Below, one piece after another: positions 11,739 to 21,129 of a stretch of 64,000 nt of DNA (positions within the stretch are counted from its first letter, which is position 1; the number at the start of each line of letters is the position of its first letter). Origin of the DNA: Chamaecrista fasciculata. Its lineage: Eukaryota; Streptophyta; Magnoliopsida; Fabales; Fabaceae. The stretch is taken from the NCBI GenBank assembly GCA_003254925.1, contig QANZ01047661.1, positions 136,777 through 200,776 on the forward strand. The letters are read 5' to 3'. The translations under genes and the position numbers were made by a program. The notes beneath the pieces were generated by a model. It was not told the DNA's origin. It saw nothing but the letters and a program-made list of their open reading frames with translations, and made no database searches.

Positions 11739-12299
11739 CTAGGTGTTCAAACGTCGCCTTTTGAGTATTATACAATGGTAATTAGAATGGCGTGAGGCAT
11801 CAAAAGTTGGGCTCGCCAGCGGTCGATACTCCGGCAGCAACCGGCCGGACTTGAATCGGACACCACACGCATTGCATAGCGTATTGGGTCCCATTGGTCC
11901 ATTCCTCCATAGAGGCGTCTCTCTGGTTTCGCAGTGCATACACATCCTCTTTGCATTATTTGAACCATAAGCTTTAGACTCTTCATTATAGTTATGTTCT
12001 GCAAACTCCAAGTGCTTCCTCTTTGTATTCTTGTTCTTCGTCATTCTAGCCTTCTTCTTCTTGCTAAAGCCACCCAATTCATTCCCGGATGTTTTCTTAT
12101 CATCATCCGTTTCCTTAAAATTTATATAATCATCAGGGAAATTGGGAAACCATTCAAGTTCATATATGGGGTCAAGTGGCACACACAGCTGGCTGATGTT
12201 CTCTGGAAATTCATGTGAGTATAGTGAATCCGGCAAGTCACCTAATAAGTTAAAGTCTTCAAGTTGATGCTCCATGAAATCATCGTCACCAACTGCCAT
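11739..12299 (-). CDS. GATA-type zinc-finger transcription factor (186 aa)
   Basis: This is a single-exon gene for a small nuclear GATA factor. The zinc finger has the plant C-X2-C-X18-C-X2-C spacing: CMHC, then [15 protein letters not shown], then CNAC, followed by [21 protein letters not shown]. That tail is diagnostic of plant subfamily I (GATA1-14 type). N-terminal residues 1-65 are acidic ([16 protein letters not shown]...). A lysine-rich stretch ([17 protein letters not shown], ~residues 80-96) would serve as nuclear localisation signal. The start has no competing upstream in-frame ATG. Family members are often 240-340 aa with one intron, so this is short and intronless; it could be a compact paralogue or a retrocopy, although the reading frame is intact. 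The DNA ligand (GATA motifs) is family knowledge. Confidence 0.85.
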   Translation of the reverse strand: MAVGDDDFMEHQLEDFNLLGDLPDSLYSHEFPENISQLCVPLDPIYELEWFPNFPDDYINFKETDDDKKTSGNELGGFSKKKKARMTKNKNTKRKHLEFAEHNYNEESKAYGSNNAKRMCMHCETRETPLWRNGPMGPNTLCNACGVRFKSGRLLPEYRPLASPTFDASRHSNYHCIILKRRRLNT

Positions 12300-12353
12300 T
12301 TGTACTTGAATGATGATTGAGATATATTTAGAGGAGTGTAAGCAAATAATTGG

Positions 12354-12441
12354 TGGTGCTCACTACAGGCATGAATTTGAATTTGAATTTGAATTTGAAT
12401 GTGCATGTATATTCACCTCATATATATATATATATATATAG
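12354..12441. repeat. Simple repeats in the GATA gene upstream region
   Basis: A run of GAATTT-type hexamers at ~12371-12400 and a (TA)n tract at ~12421-12440 lie 70-140 bp upstream of the GATA start. They may overlap its promoter. No clear TATA or other site could be assigned. Confidence 0.6.
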
Positions 12442-12708
12442 TGAAGAGGGAATTAGCAATTAATATTTTTTTTAAAGTTGACGGAGGAGTCCAAGAGGCG
12501 GGTGCATTAACATTTGCTTAGAGAATAAGTATAACCATAACAGGAAACCGACCGACGAATACGTGATTCTGAGAAGCTAAGGTTAACGCGTATTTGACAT
12601 CATCATTCAATGAATGCGAATTTTTGATTGGTTGAAGTCCGTTAGAAGTATTTAATTTGAATATGTGAGTTATTAATTTGGAAATATATCGAATAGATAT
12701 AAATATTA

Positions 12709-13567
12709 GGGTAAATTACACTTTGGTACCCTGTGGTTTGACCCTATTTCACTTTGGTACCCTGTGGTTTGAAACTTAACACTTTGGTACCCTGAGGTTT
12801 TAACAGTTGACACTTTGGTACCCTCAATTATTTTTCTGTCAAATTTTAACAGAATATCCTCTCACTTGCTCGGAATATTCCATCAACCATCCCAAAATCC
12901 CCCTTTTGTCTTTCCAATTGATCATCATTTTCTTCCTTCAAATTTTAAAGTATGATGTCCGTCTGCTACAAAATGTTGGATTACTTTAGTGCTTCACGGC
13001 CCAAAACCCTAACAATTTCCCCAACTCAATTTATGCTAATTCACATAGGATAATAAACCAATTATTATTGTTTTTCATCAAAATGTACACAAAACGAAAA
13101 TTCCCACATAAGCATACTAACTACAGAAAAACACGAGCACACACAATTAGGGCACAGAGGGCATACCCGAATAAAGCTCTTGAAGCAAAAGATGACCCCA
13201 AGGCGAAAGAAGCGGTGGCGGCAGAGGCAGAAAATAACTCAGAAGAGTGATAGATCCGAGCCGAAGACAATCATGTGTTGGCGGCTTGATTTTTCCTCCA
13301 CAGATCTAAAAGCAAAGCTACACCCGCCATTGTTGGAGGAAGAAGATGACGATGAATTGGAAAGACAAAAAGGGGGGATTTTGGGGCGATTGATGGAATA
13401 TTCCAAACAAATGAGAGGATATTCCGTTAAAATTTGACAGAAAAATAATTGAGGGTACCAAAGTGTCAACTCTCAAAACCTCAGGGTACCAAAGTGTTAA
13501 GTTTCAAACTACAGGGTACCAAAGTGAAATAGGGTCAAACCACAAGGTACCAAAGTGTAATTTACCC
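12709..13567. mobile_element. 859-bp long-TIR MULE-type element with perfect 9-bp TSD
   Basis: The ends are GGGTAAATTACACTTTGG and its complement. Inverted arms of ~230 bp (12709-~12940 and ~13335-13567) carry repeated CTTTGGTACCCTG units. TAAATATTA is duplicated exactly at 12700-12708 and 13568-13576. The same AT-rich sequence exists uninterrupted at 16192-16200, a related empty site. The interior (~12945-13330) is unlike the arms and has a frame rich in Lys/Glu/Ala that I do not recognise; it may be captured host sequence. No transposase is present, so it is non-autonomous. Confidence 0.88.
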
Positions 13568-13576
13568 TAAATATTA

Positions 13577-13974
13577 TTCGTATATATCTTATATTTAATA
13601 ATTTGTAGTAATTTTTTTTATCTATTTAATATTTTTAGTTTTACATTATTTTAGATGAAAGATATTAGGTGTACTCGAATATTTTAAGTTAGAGAATATC
13701 TTATCTTCTAACATGTGATAAATATGAGTAATTAATTTTAGAATATCAATTATAGATATAAATATTATTCTTGTCTTATATTTATTCAAAATAAATGGAT
13801 GATTGATGATATTGATATCTAGCAAGATCAATTACAAATGGATGATTGATGATTTATGCATTTAATATTTTAAGTTTTACAGTAATTAATTTGAATATCA
13901 ATTATAGATATAAATATTATTCTTGTATTATATTTATTCAAAATAGATATTATTCTTGTCTTATATTTTTTTTT
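13577..13974. repeat. AT-rich degenerate repeats
   Basis: The motif ATAAATATTATTCTTGT followed by CTTATATTTATTCAAAATA recurs at ~13757 and ~13908, and again near 16190. No gene is present. The MULE at 13975 is inserted in one of these copies. Confidence 0.6.
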
Positions 13975-15045
13975 GGGTAAAATACAGGAAAGGTACCTGT
14001 GGTTTGGCCTAATCTCACTTTTATGACGTGTGGTTTCAAAAGTTGCACATTAGGTACCTGTGTGTTTCGCCGTTAAACAGAAGCAGTACTTGTGTAATTT
14101 TCCGTTAAATTTTTGACGGAAAAAGTAGTACTTGTGGTTTCAAAAGTTACACATTAGGTACCTGTGGTTTTGCTGAAGCTTGAACTACATATTAGCTTCA
14201 TATTTTGAACATTAAACGATGAAACCCAACACTCTCTTCATCTTCATCATCATCTTCTTCCCATAAACTCAACAAACCCTCATTTCTCATACGAATTTCA
14301 AATTCCACTCATCAAATTAAATCAGAAATCACACACACACACACACATAGATATACATTAATCAGAAATCACCCGAATTATCATCTCCAAATTTCTCGGC
14401 GGATTTTGAAGCAATTTCAAAGATTTAGGGTTTCTAATTTGATTTGATGAAATTAGGGTTGTTGAAATTGCAGATCGAAGAGGGTTTCTGTAATACCCCA
14501 AGGTACCATGTTAGACATTAGACTTAGCATTTGACTTAAAAGTAAATTGTGTAGTTAATCTAGAAGTCCTTATGAGCTTGTGGTTAAATTTTGAGAGCAA
14601 CCTGACAAAAAAATTTTATCCGTGTTTCATTTTAATTTTATTATAAGACACTTTTGAGTAAGAAATAATAAATTATAGATATAATATTTTTGAAAGGAAA
14701 ATATATATTTGGAACCTACTATTTTCAATGAATCCAACAATATAATTTTTTTTCAAAAATCTCTATTTCTAGAACTTTTGAGTTTTATGGACTGTTTTGA
14801 AAGAATTTAATTGTTTTTGGGCAATACTATGGATCTAGCCTCTTTCTCCTTGCATAAAAATTACTTTTTTGCCCCCCCAAATTTGGCCAAAATAGCAAAA
14901 TAACCCTTTCTTTAACGGAAAATTACACAAGTACTGCTTCTGTTTAACGGCAAAACACACAGGTACCTTATGTGTAACTTTTGAAACCACACGTCATAAA
15001 AGTGAGATTAGGCCAAACCACAGGTACCTTTCCTGTATTTTACCC
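13975..15045. mobile_element. 1.07-kb long-TIR MULE-type element, probable captured leader
   Basis: The ends are GGGTAAAATACAGGAAAGG and CCTTTCCTGTATTTTACCC, with ~140-bp inverted arms. It is flanked by TA plus T-run sequence on both sides, consistent with a 9-bp duplication blurred by T-tract slippage. The interior 14218-14490 looks like a plant gene leader: CT-rich CTTCATCTTCATCATCATC, an (AC)n tract, GATTTAGGGTTTC and TTGCAG before ATCGAAGAGG. The source gene is not identified. At ~14491 TGTAATACCCCAAGG starts a different, unassigned segment. No transposase is present. Confidence 0.75.
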
Positions 15046-15456
15046 TATTTTTTTTAGTTAAACGAGATTTTAAGTTTTGAATATTTTAAATTAAGATATT
15101 TTATTAATATTAACTATTTTCAAATATTTCAAATACTTTAGCTAGATATACTGAAAATTTGAAGTATTATATAAGATATACTACATAGATAAATTCTCGT
15201 GATTGTTTTTTTGAATATATAGTGCATGTTTTTTAAACAAAATATCTGACAATATTTTCTTTTATTAATATTCACGTTTTTTTATAAACTTTTTAGTATT
15301 ATTCATATGAACGTTGCATGTATATATGTTAATTGAAGGCGTGACAATATAATATATATGGCTTATGTTACGTACCTAAGCAAAATGAATGATGCACACA
15401 GCACATAATGATAAGCATGTGGGGCCAGGTGATGTGGTAATGCCACTTAAGCATAG

Positions 15457-16165
15457 AAGGATGACGTGGCACATGCATGCGTGCCACCTAGCTAGGCAAA
15501 GATAATATATAGTGACATGGCTCATGTCGTATATGTAAAATGAGGTGGCGATGTGGCATGGCATGTAAGCATGCAGAAGTGGTGACACTGACATATATGC
15601 CAATATAATTGTTTTTTGGTAAGAATATGCCAATATAATTTAATTAGCCACATAAGCTAATTAAGATGGTGATTGGTGATGATGTGGCACATAGCACATA
15701 AGCAAAAAGTAGTGATTTGGAGGATGATGGCCTAGCTAGGCCTGCGCCACATACATCACATAATTCTTACTTATTTGCCATGTCATATTAGTTGATTAGT
15801 GCCGTGTGCCACGTCATCTTTGTATGCTCCACGTAACAATTGTCTATAGATTTTGCATTTTGTTTTGGAATAGGATATAGCGCATTGTAGCAATAGAGAA
15901 CCCCATATATAAATGGAACCCGTTTCCTTCTCTGTTTCTGTGTAAGTTTTTAACATCATCCACGTTTTAGGCAAAGAAAGAAAAGACTTGATCAAATTGT
16001 CAGCCATAATTCAACTACGAACACCGTACGTACCAAAGAAGAAGAAGAAGAAGTTGTAAAAAGCAGAGGCCAATTAATTAATCCTCGATCTTAATTACGA
16101 TACCTAGCTAGCCCCAAATCATTTCAAAAAAGAAATGGATGACGATATATGGCAAGATGTGATAT
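15457..16165 (+). repeat. Promoter-block duplicate, copy A (no coding region)
   Basis: About 700 bp is closely similar to the region directly upstream of the small membrane-protein gene (18775-19400). It includes GATGTGGCACATA motifs, GTGCCACGTCATC (CCACGTCATC at 15809-15818), a TATA-like CATATATAAATGG near 15905 and the leader down to GGCAAGATGTG. Similarity stops at ~16165, before the point where the coding region would begin. It is therefore a promoter and leader without its gene. The stretch 15046-15456 before it is AT-rich and featureless. Confidence 0.75.
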
Positions 16166-16191
16166 ATGTAAATAAGTATTATGATATATGA

Positions 16192-16200
16192 TAAATATTA
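16192..16200. other. Related empty site of the 12709-13567 MULE
   Basis: TAAATATTA occurs once here within AATATTATTCGTATATATC. The flanks match those on either side of the MULE, so the sequence shows the pre-insertion state. Confidence 0.75.
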
Positions 16201-16389
16201 TTCGTATATATCTTATATTTATTCAAAATAGATGGATGATTAGTGACATATTTAATACTTTTTAATATTTTTTATCTATTTAATATTTTTAGTTTTACAT
16301 TATTTTAGATTAAAAATATTTGAGTTAGAAAATATCTTATCTTCTAACATGTGATAAACATGAGTAATTAAACTGAATATCAATTTTTA

Positions 16390-18560
16390 CAGTTAAGACT
16401 TTTCTCCAAGAACCGATGGACCAATCCAAGAACCTCAGTGCTGAAGAGGTTGAAGGGTGATGGAGACTTCTCCGGTGAGTCTAATGTTCCAGTATTCTAT
16501 GGCGATGTGGATTCAATTGGAGAAGATGGGAATGCTCGTGTTCTTGAAACATTTAGGAATGTTGTTAAAAAATCCACAGGTTCGAATGCTAATCAAGAAA
16601 GTGGGGTACACATGGACATTGTGGAATATGCTAACAATAATAGGAGTGGTAATGGGCTTCCAACATGGATGGCACAAACGCAGGATACTCCATTGTCCAA
16701 GATCCAGAAGGCGACAACGCATGCTTCTTAGTCTCTATCTCAGGAGCACAAAGGGATCGCATGAATCAATCATTTGCCAAAACGCTGATTATAAAATTGC
16801 TTGAGAAGAGAGTGATGGTTCCTTAAAGGAGGATGATGTGGACATGGGTGATCAAGATGCTCAAATGATAACTCCTCACTCTAGCCCAATTCACTCAAGT
16901 GAGCTTCAACGTGAGAGCCCTTTGGAAAGTAGATATGGGCGACGTGGGGGCCATTCAAGTGGGCCTAGTAGACTTCCTAATCAAAAAGAAATATTCCTCT
17001 CCTAGTCGTGTGCATAATGATCATGGGCCTTCTTATGGTGGTCAAACTTCAAAATCTAGAATGAGTCATTTGGGGTATTCTTCTGGACTTGGGCCTCAAT
17101 CTAAACACCCAAGTGAAGCTGACGACATGGATTACTTGGAATCAATAGTGCCATGGTTGATCTTTTTGCTCTTCTTTCTTTTTTTTTTGTTTATCATGAA
17201 TTGCCTTGTTTGGAATTGTCGTGGGGCGGGTAGTCCTACTTTTTTAAGAACCATGAAATTCTATATTCAAAACTATAATCCTGCTTGTATTCTTTACTTG
17301 AAACTAAGTGAAATGTTAATCGGGCTAAAAATATTTTTAAAAGCTTGGGGTTTGATAATTTTATTTGCCATAGGGATTGGGAGGAGTGGGGGTATTTGGT
17401 TTGCTTGGAGACCTAATATTCTCATAGTTCTTTCAAATATCTGTCATAATAACTTCATTCATTTACAAATACAATTGGATAATTTAAAATGGTGGATGAC
17501 ATTTGTTTATGCTAGTCCACAACCTGACTTGAGATTACAGCTTTGGATTGATCTTTCTCTTGCTAGGCCGTCTGAAAATGAGCCTTGGGCTCTTATTGGC
17601 CACTTTAATGAAATTATTGATGAGTTCGAAAAAATGGGAGGGGCTCCATTTGATCCTTCTAGAGGCAGAGTCTTCAAAGATTGGATCCACAATTCCCAGC
17701 TTATTGATGTACAGGTCGAGGGCCCTAAATTTACTTGGCATGGCCCAAAAGTAGGTAATTATGATAGAATTCTAGAAAGGTTAGATAGGCTTCTTTGTAA
17801 TGAAAATTGGAGAACTACTTTTTTCTGATGCTATTGTTAGCGTGATCCCTAGATGCTATTCTGATCATCACCCCCTTCTTCTTAAAACAAATGGTAACAT
17901 TCCTAGATCTAATCTAAGACCTTTTCGTTTTGAATCTGCTTGGTTCACCCATACTCATTTCAATGATTTTGTAAATAATAATGGGCAGACCTTTTCGTTT
18001 TGAATCTAAGACCTTTTCGTTTTGAATCTGCTTGGTGTGATAATATTACTGATTTTACACATAGAATTAAGGAGTGGAATATTCATACCTTTGGGCATAT
18101 TGGTAGGAAGAAGAGGAAGATCCTTGCTCGGCTGAAAGGAATTCAGAATAGCTCCAATTATCCTAAAAATTGTTTTTTGCATAATCTTGAAAAAGACCTC
18201 CTTGCTGATTTAGATACTGTTCTTGCTCAAGAAGAAATATTTTGGCATAAAAAATCTAGAAGTAATTGGTTAATTTATGGAGATAGGAACACTAATATTT
18301 TCATACAAAAACCATCATTAGGAGAAGGAAAAATAGAATAAACATGCTTATGAATGATGGGATTTGGGTTGAAGATCTTGGGACTATTAAAAATATTGCT
18401 ATTAATTATTTCTCTAACCTTTTCCATGAAGATGTAGCTAACAGGGACAGATTATACACTGAGGCAGTTTGAGCAGATTCCGGATGTCCAGCTTGCTAGA
18501 CTTGATGACCCTCCCACACTAGAGGAACTCAAAAGAGCTTTGTTCTCGATTGGCGGATCA
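16390..18560 (+). pseudogene. L1-type LINE, 3'-truncated and disabled
   Basis: The order is a degraded ORF1 (16438-16800), then an apurinic endonuclease domain, then the first part of the reverse transcriptase ORF. The endonuclease begins MNCLVWNCRGAGSP at 17196, continues with FVYASPQ and IGHFNEI, and in a shifted frame reaches SDHHPLLL (~17860). The usual GDFNE motif is GHFNE and the upstream Gln-Glu motif is lost, so catalysis is broken. A frameshift occurs near 17825. CCTTTTCGTTTTGAATC is repeated three times between 17920 and 18035, a small internal duplication. RT-leading sequence (NYFSNLFHEDV) is at 18396-18430. The element stops abruptly at ~18560 where copy B of the promoter block begins, with no poly-A. 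Confidence 0.85.
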
Positions 18561-18774
18561 TGATGTGGCACATAAGCAAAAAGTAATGATTTGGAGGATG
18601 ATGGCCTAGGCCTGCGCCACATACATCACATTCTTACTTACTTATTTGCCATGTCATATTATTTGATTAGTGCCATGTGCCACGTCATCTTTGTATGCTC
18701 AACGTAACAATTGTCCATATATTTTGCATTTTGTTTTGGAATATATATATAGGATAGCATATGTAGCTATAGGA
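18561..18774 (+). repeat. Promoter-block duplicate, copy B (fragment)
   Basis: This 214-bp fragment matches the middle of copies A and C: ATGATGTGGCACATAAGC, TGTGCCACGTCATC (CCACGTCATC at 18680-18689) and TTTTGCATTTTGTTTTGGAA. It abuts the LINE on the left and copy C on the right. Confidence 0.75.
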
Positions 18775-19400
18775 TGATGTGGCACATGCATGCCACCTAG
18801 CTAGGCAAAGATAGTGACATTCAATGGCAGGTAAGCAGAATTAATTGGTGACATATATATAAGATATGCCAATTAATTAGCTACACAGTACAAGCTTAGA
18901 TGGTGATGATGTGGCACATACCACATAAGCAAAAAGTGGTGATGTGGAGGATGAATATGGCCTGCGCCACATACATGACATTCTTACTTATTTGCCACGC
19001 CGTATTTGTCAATTAGTACCGTGTGCCACGTCATCTTTGTATGCTCCACGTAACAATTGTCTATATATATTTTGCATTTTGTTTGGTAGCGCATGTAGCA
19101 ATATAATAGAGAACCCCATAAATGGAACCCGTTTCCCTCTCTGTTTCTCTGCAAGTTTTTAATATCATCCACGTTTTAGGTAAAGAAAGAAAAGACTTGA
19201 CCATATTTTTTTTTTGGTAGAAACTTGATCAAATTTTCAGCCATAATTCAAATTGCAACTACGAACACCGTAGCAGAGAAGAAGAGGAAGAAGAAGAAAT
19301 TGTAAAATGCAGAGGCCAATTAATTAATTAATTACCTAGCTAGCTAGCCCCAAATGAGATGATTTGAAGAAAGAAATGGATGATGGTATATAGCAAGATG
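18775..19400 (+). promoter_or_regulatory. Promoter and leader of the small membrane-protein gene (copy C)
   Basis: This block lies directly upstream of the 19456 gene. It contains repeated GATGTGGCAC motifs and CCACGTCATC at 19026-19035. It also has CTCCACGTAAC, ATCCACGTTTTAGG and a TATA-like CCCATAAATGG near 19107. CCACGTCATC is the core of the plant P-UPRE recognised by ER-stress bZIPs (bZIP28/60). Whether it functions that way is inference. Confidence 0.5.
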
Positions 19401-19455
19401 TGGAAGCTTGATCGATAGATCTTGATCAGAGAGAGATATAAATATATAGAGATAG

Positions 19456-19827
19456 ATGCCAGGTAGTTCTGGAGCGTCGTCATGGTGCATATGGATGGTG
19501 GCATGCGTTTTGTTCATTAGCGTAGTGACGGGAGGAGGATGCTTGGCGTGGTACGTACTCCACCCTGAATCCGAAACGGCACCATGGGTACCTGTCGTTG
19601 GGGTGACATTGGTGTGCCTTCCGTGGTTGTTTTGGATTTTGACATTCTTGTACAGATTAGTCTCACGTGCTTTCGGCTTCAGAATGGTCCTCCCTAATTC
19701 TAATTCTGCTGCTGCTGGTGCTAATAATAATAACAACAATGGCGTTCAGGATGGGTTAAGCAGATCAACGTCCTGTGCTTCACATGAGAGTCAAATGCCC
19801 TTGAATGCATCATCCACGCCCTCCTGA
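19456..19827 (+). CDS. Small plant membrane protein with two TM segments (123 aa)
   Basis: The gene has a single exon and the product has no catalytic motif that I recognise. A first hydrophobic helix spans about residues 11-33 (WMVACVLFISVVTGGGCLAW). A short loop follows (HPESETAPW), then a second helix at ~45-66 (PVVGVTLVCLPWLFWILTFL). A basic FYRLVSRAFGFR-like juxtamembrane stretch precedes a Ser/Asn-rich, poly-Asn cytosolic-looking tail ending SHESQMPLNASSTPS. The architecture resembles uncharacterised small plant transmembrane proteins; I assign no function. The start is the first ATG after a long CT-rich leader shared with copy A. The run of six Asn codons is an AAT/AAC microsatellite. 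Coding quality and the conserved upstream block suggest a real gene. Confidence 0.75.
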   Translation: MPGSSGASSWCIWMVACVLFISVVTGGGCLAWYVLHPESETAPWVPVVGVTLVCLPWLFWILTFLYRLVSRAFGFRMVLPNSNSAAAGANNNNNNGVQDGLSRSTSCASHESQMPLNASSTPS

Positions 19828-20549
19828 TTCCAATTTCCAACTTCACATCCCTCCATTTTGTTTCTTTGGCTTCAGATTTGATTGATCAATGGGTCTTCAA
19901 TTTAATTATAATTAATGATTATGTGTCTATCTCCCAAAATTAATTTGTGCCTCCTCTTTTCTCATGATCGATCCATCATCATCATCATCAAGTGTGTCGT
20001 CGTCTCTGATTCAGGCGAAGCCTAGCCCTAATTTTCAGATTTTGGGTTGCCCTATGCGGTGCGCTTTGGTTATTGTTGTATATATGCATCGTCTTCAACT
20101 TGGACCTGCTTAATTGCCATGCAGCTCATCATGTACCTTCATGAATACTGAATAGCTACCCTAGGTATGTAGACTAATAATGTATATAGGTGGAAATATA
20201 TATTATATATATATATGTATGTATGTATGAATGTACAAATACACAATGTTTTTGCTGAAACCTGTTATTTTCAGTTTTCAATAGAGTTTTGATTTGGATT
20301 GTTTCCTGCCAATTTCTTTTTGTCGATGAAGAGTGGTTTGTTGTCTGATAGTTGTATGCTTAATGGACAGAAGACAAGACTGACTTTTATGTATCTCTAA
20401 TCTCTCATTCTTATTGTTACTGCTGAACTAGGAACGAAGGAAAAAATAGAGAAGGAAGGAAAGAAAAGTGAAATCAATTAATTTATTGCTGTTCTTCGTT
20501 GAAAATTGATTTTTTTCCCTTGTGCATGTGTTATAAAAGAATATTGGCG
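19828..20549. other. 3' flank of the membrane-protein gene
   Basis: This is T-rich 3' UTR-like sequence with CAT/TCA simple repeats (~19974-19992) and a (TATG)n tract (~20210-20230). I see no gene or element. Confidence 0.5.
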
Positions 20550-20911
20550 AAAATGCAAATTTGGTCTTGTATCTTTTGTTCAATTCCCAAATTGGTCCTG
20601 TATCTTTTTTGTTGCAATTTTGGTCCTATATCTTTACAAAAGGTTCCAATTTTAGTCCATATCTTTTAGTCAAGTTGCAGAATTAGTCTTATATCTTTGC
20701 AAACCTTTTGTAAAGATATGAGACCACTTTCTGCAAAAGGATCAACCAATTCTGCAATTAACCCAAAGACATGTGAACAAATCTGCAACAGAAAAAGATA
20801 TGAGATCAAATTGGGACCTGACCCAAAGATAAAGGACCAAAAGTGCAACAAAAAAAGATGTGGGACCAAATTGAGAACTGAGCAAAAGATATGGGATCAA
20901 ATTGTGCACCA
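20550..20911. mobile_element. Fold-back element of the 'TTTGGTCC' type
   Basis: Left-arm units TTTGGTCTTGTATC, AAATTGGTCCTGTATC and TTTTGGTCCTATATC are mirrored by GGACCAAAAGTGCAAC and GGGATCAAATTGTGC on the right. No exact target duplication was seen. Short ORFs on both strands are products of the palindrome. Confidence 0.65.
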
Positions 20912-21129
20912 TTAGAAGACAACTTCAAGAAATTGAGAAAACAATGAGTCGAGTTATTATATTAACATCTTCTAAATAGCTCGAAATTAAGATCATCCTG
21001 TAGAAACCAGCTTGGGCTTTCCAAGATATATACAATCTGTGTTAAGGCAAAAAATCAGTGATTCACATGATGACCATGCATGTAATTAATTAAGTGTAAC
21101 AACGTAATATTGAAATTGATTGAAAGAAT

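Noticed and set aside
13068..13437. Two overlapping frames with Lys/Glu/Ala-rich products
   Set aside because: They sit inside a non-autonomous MULE; one may be captured sequence but there is no recognisable domain or splice context.
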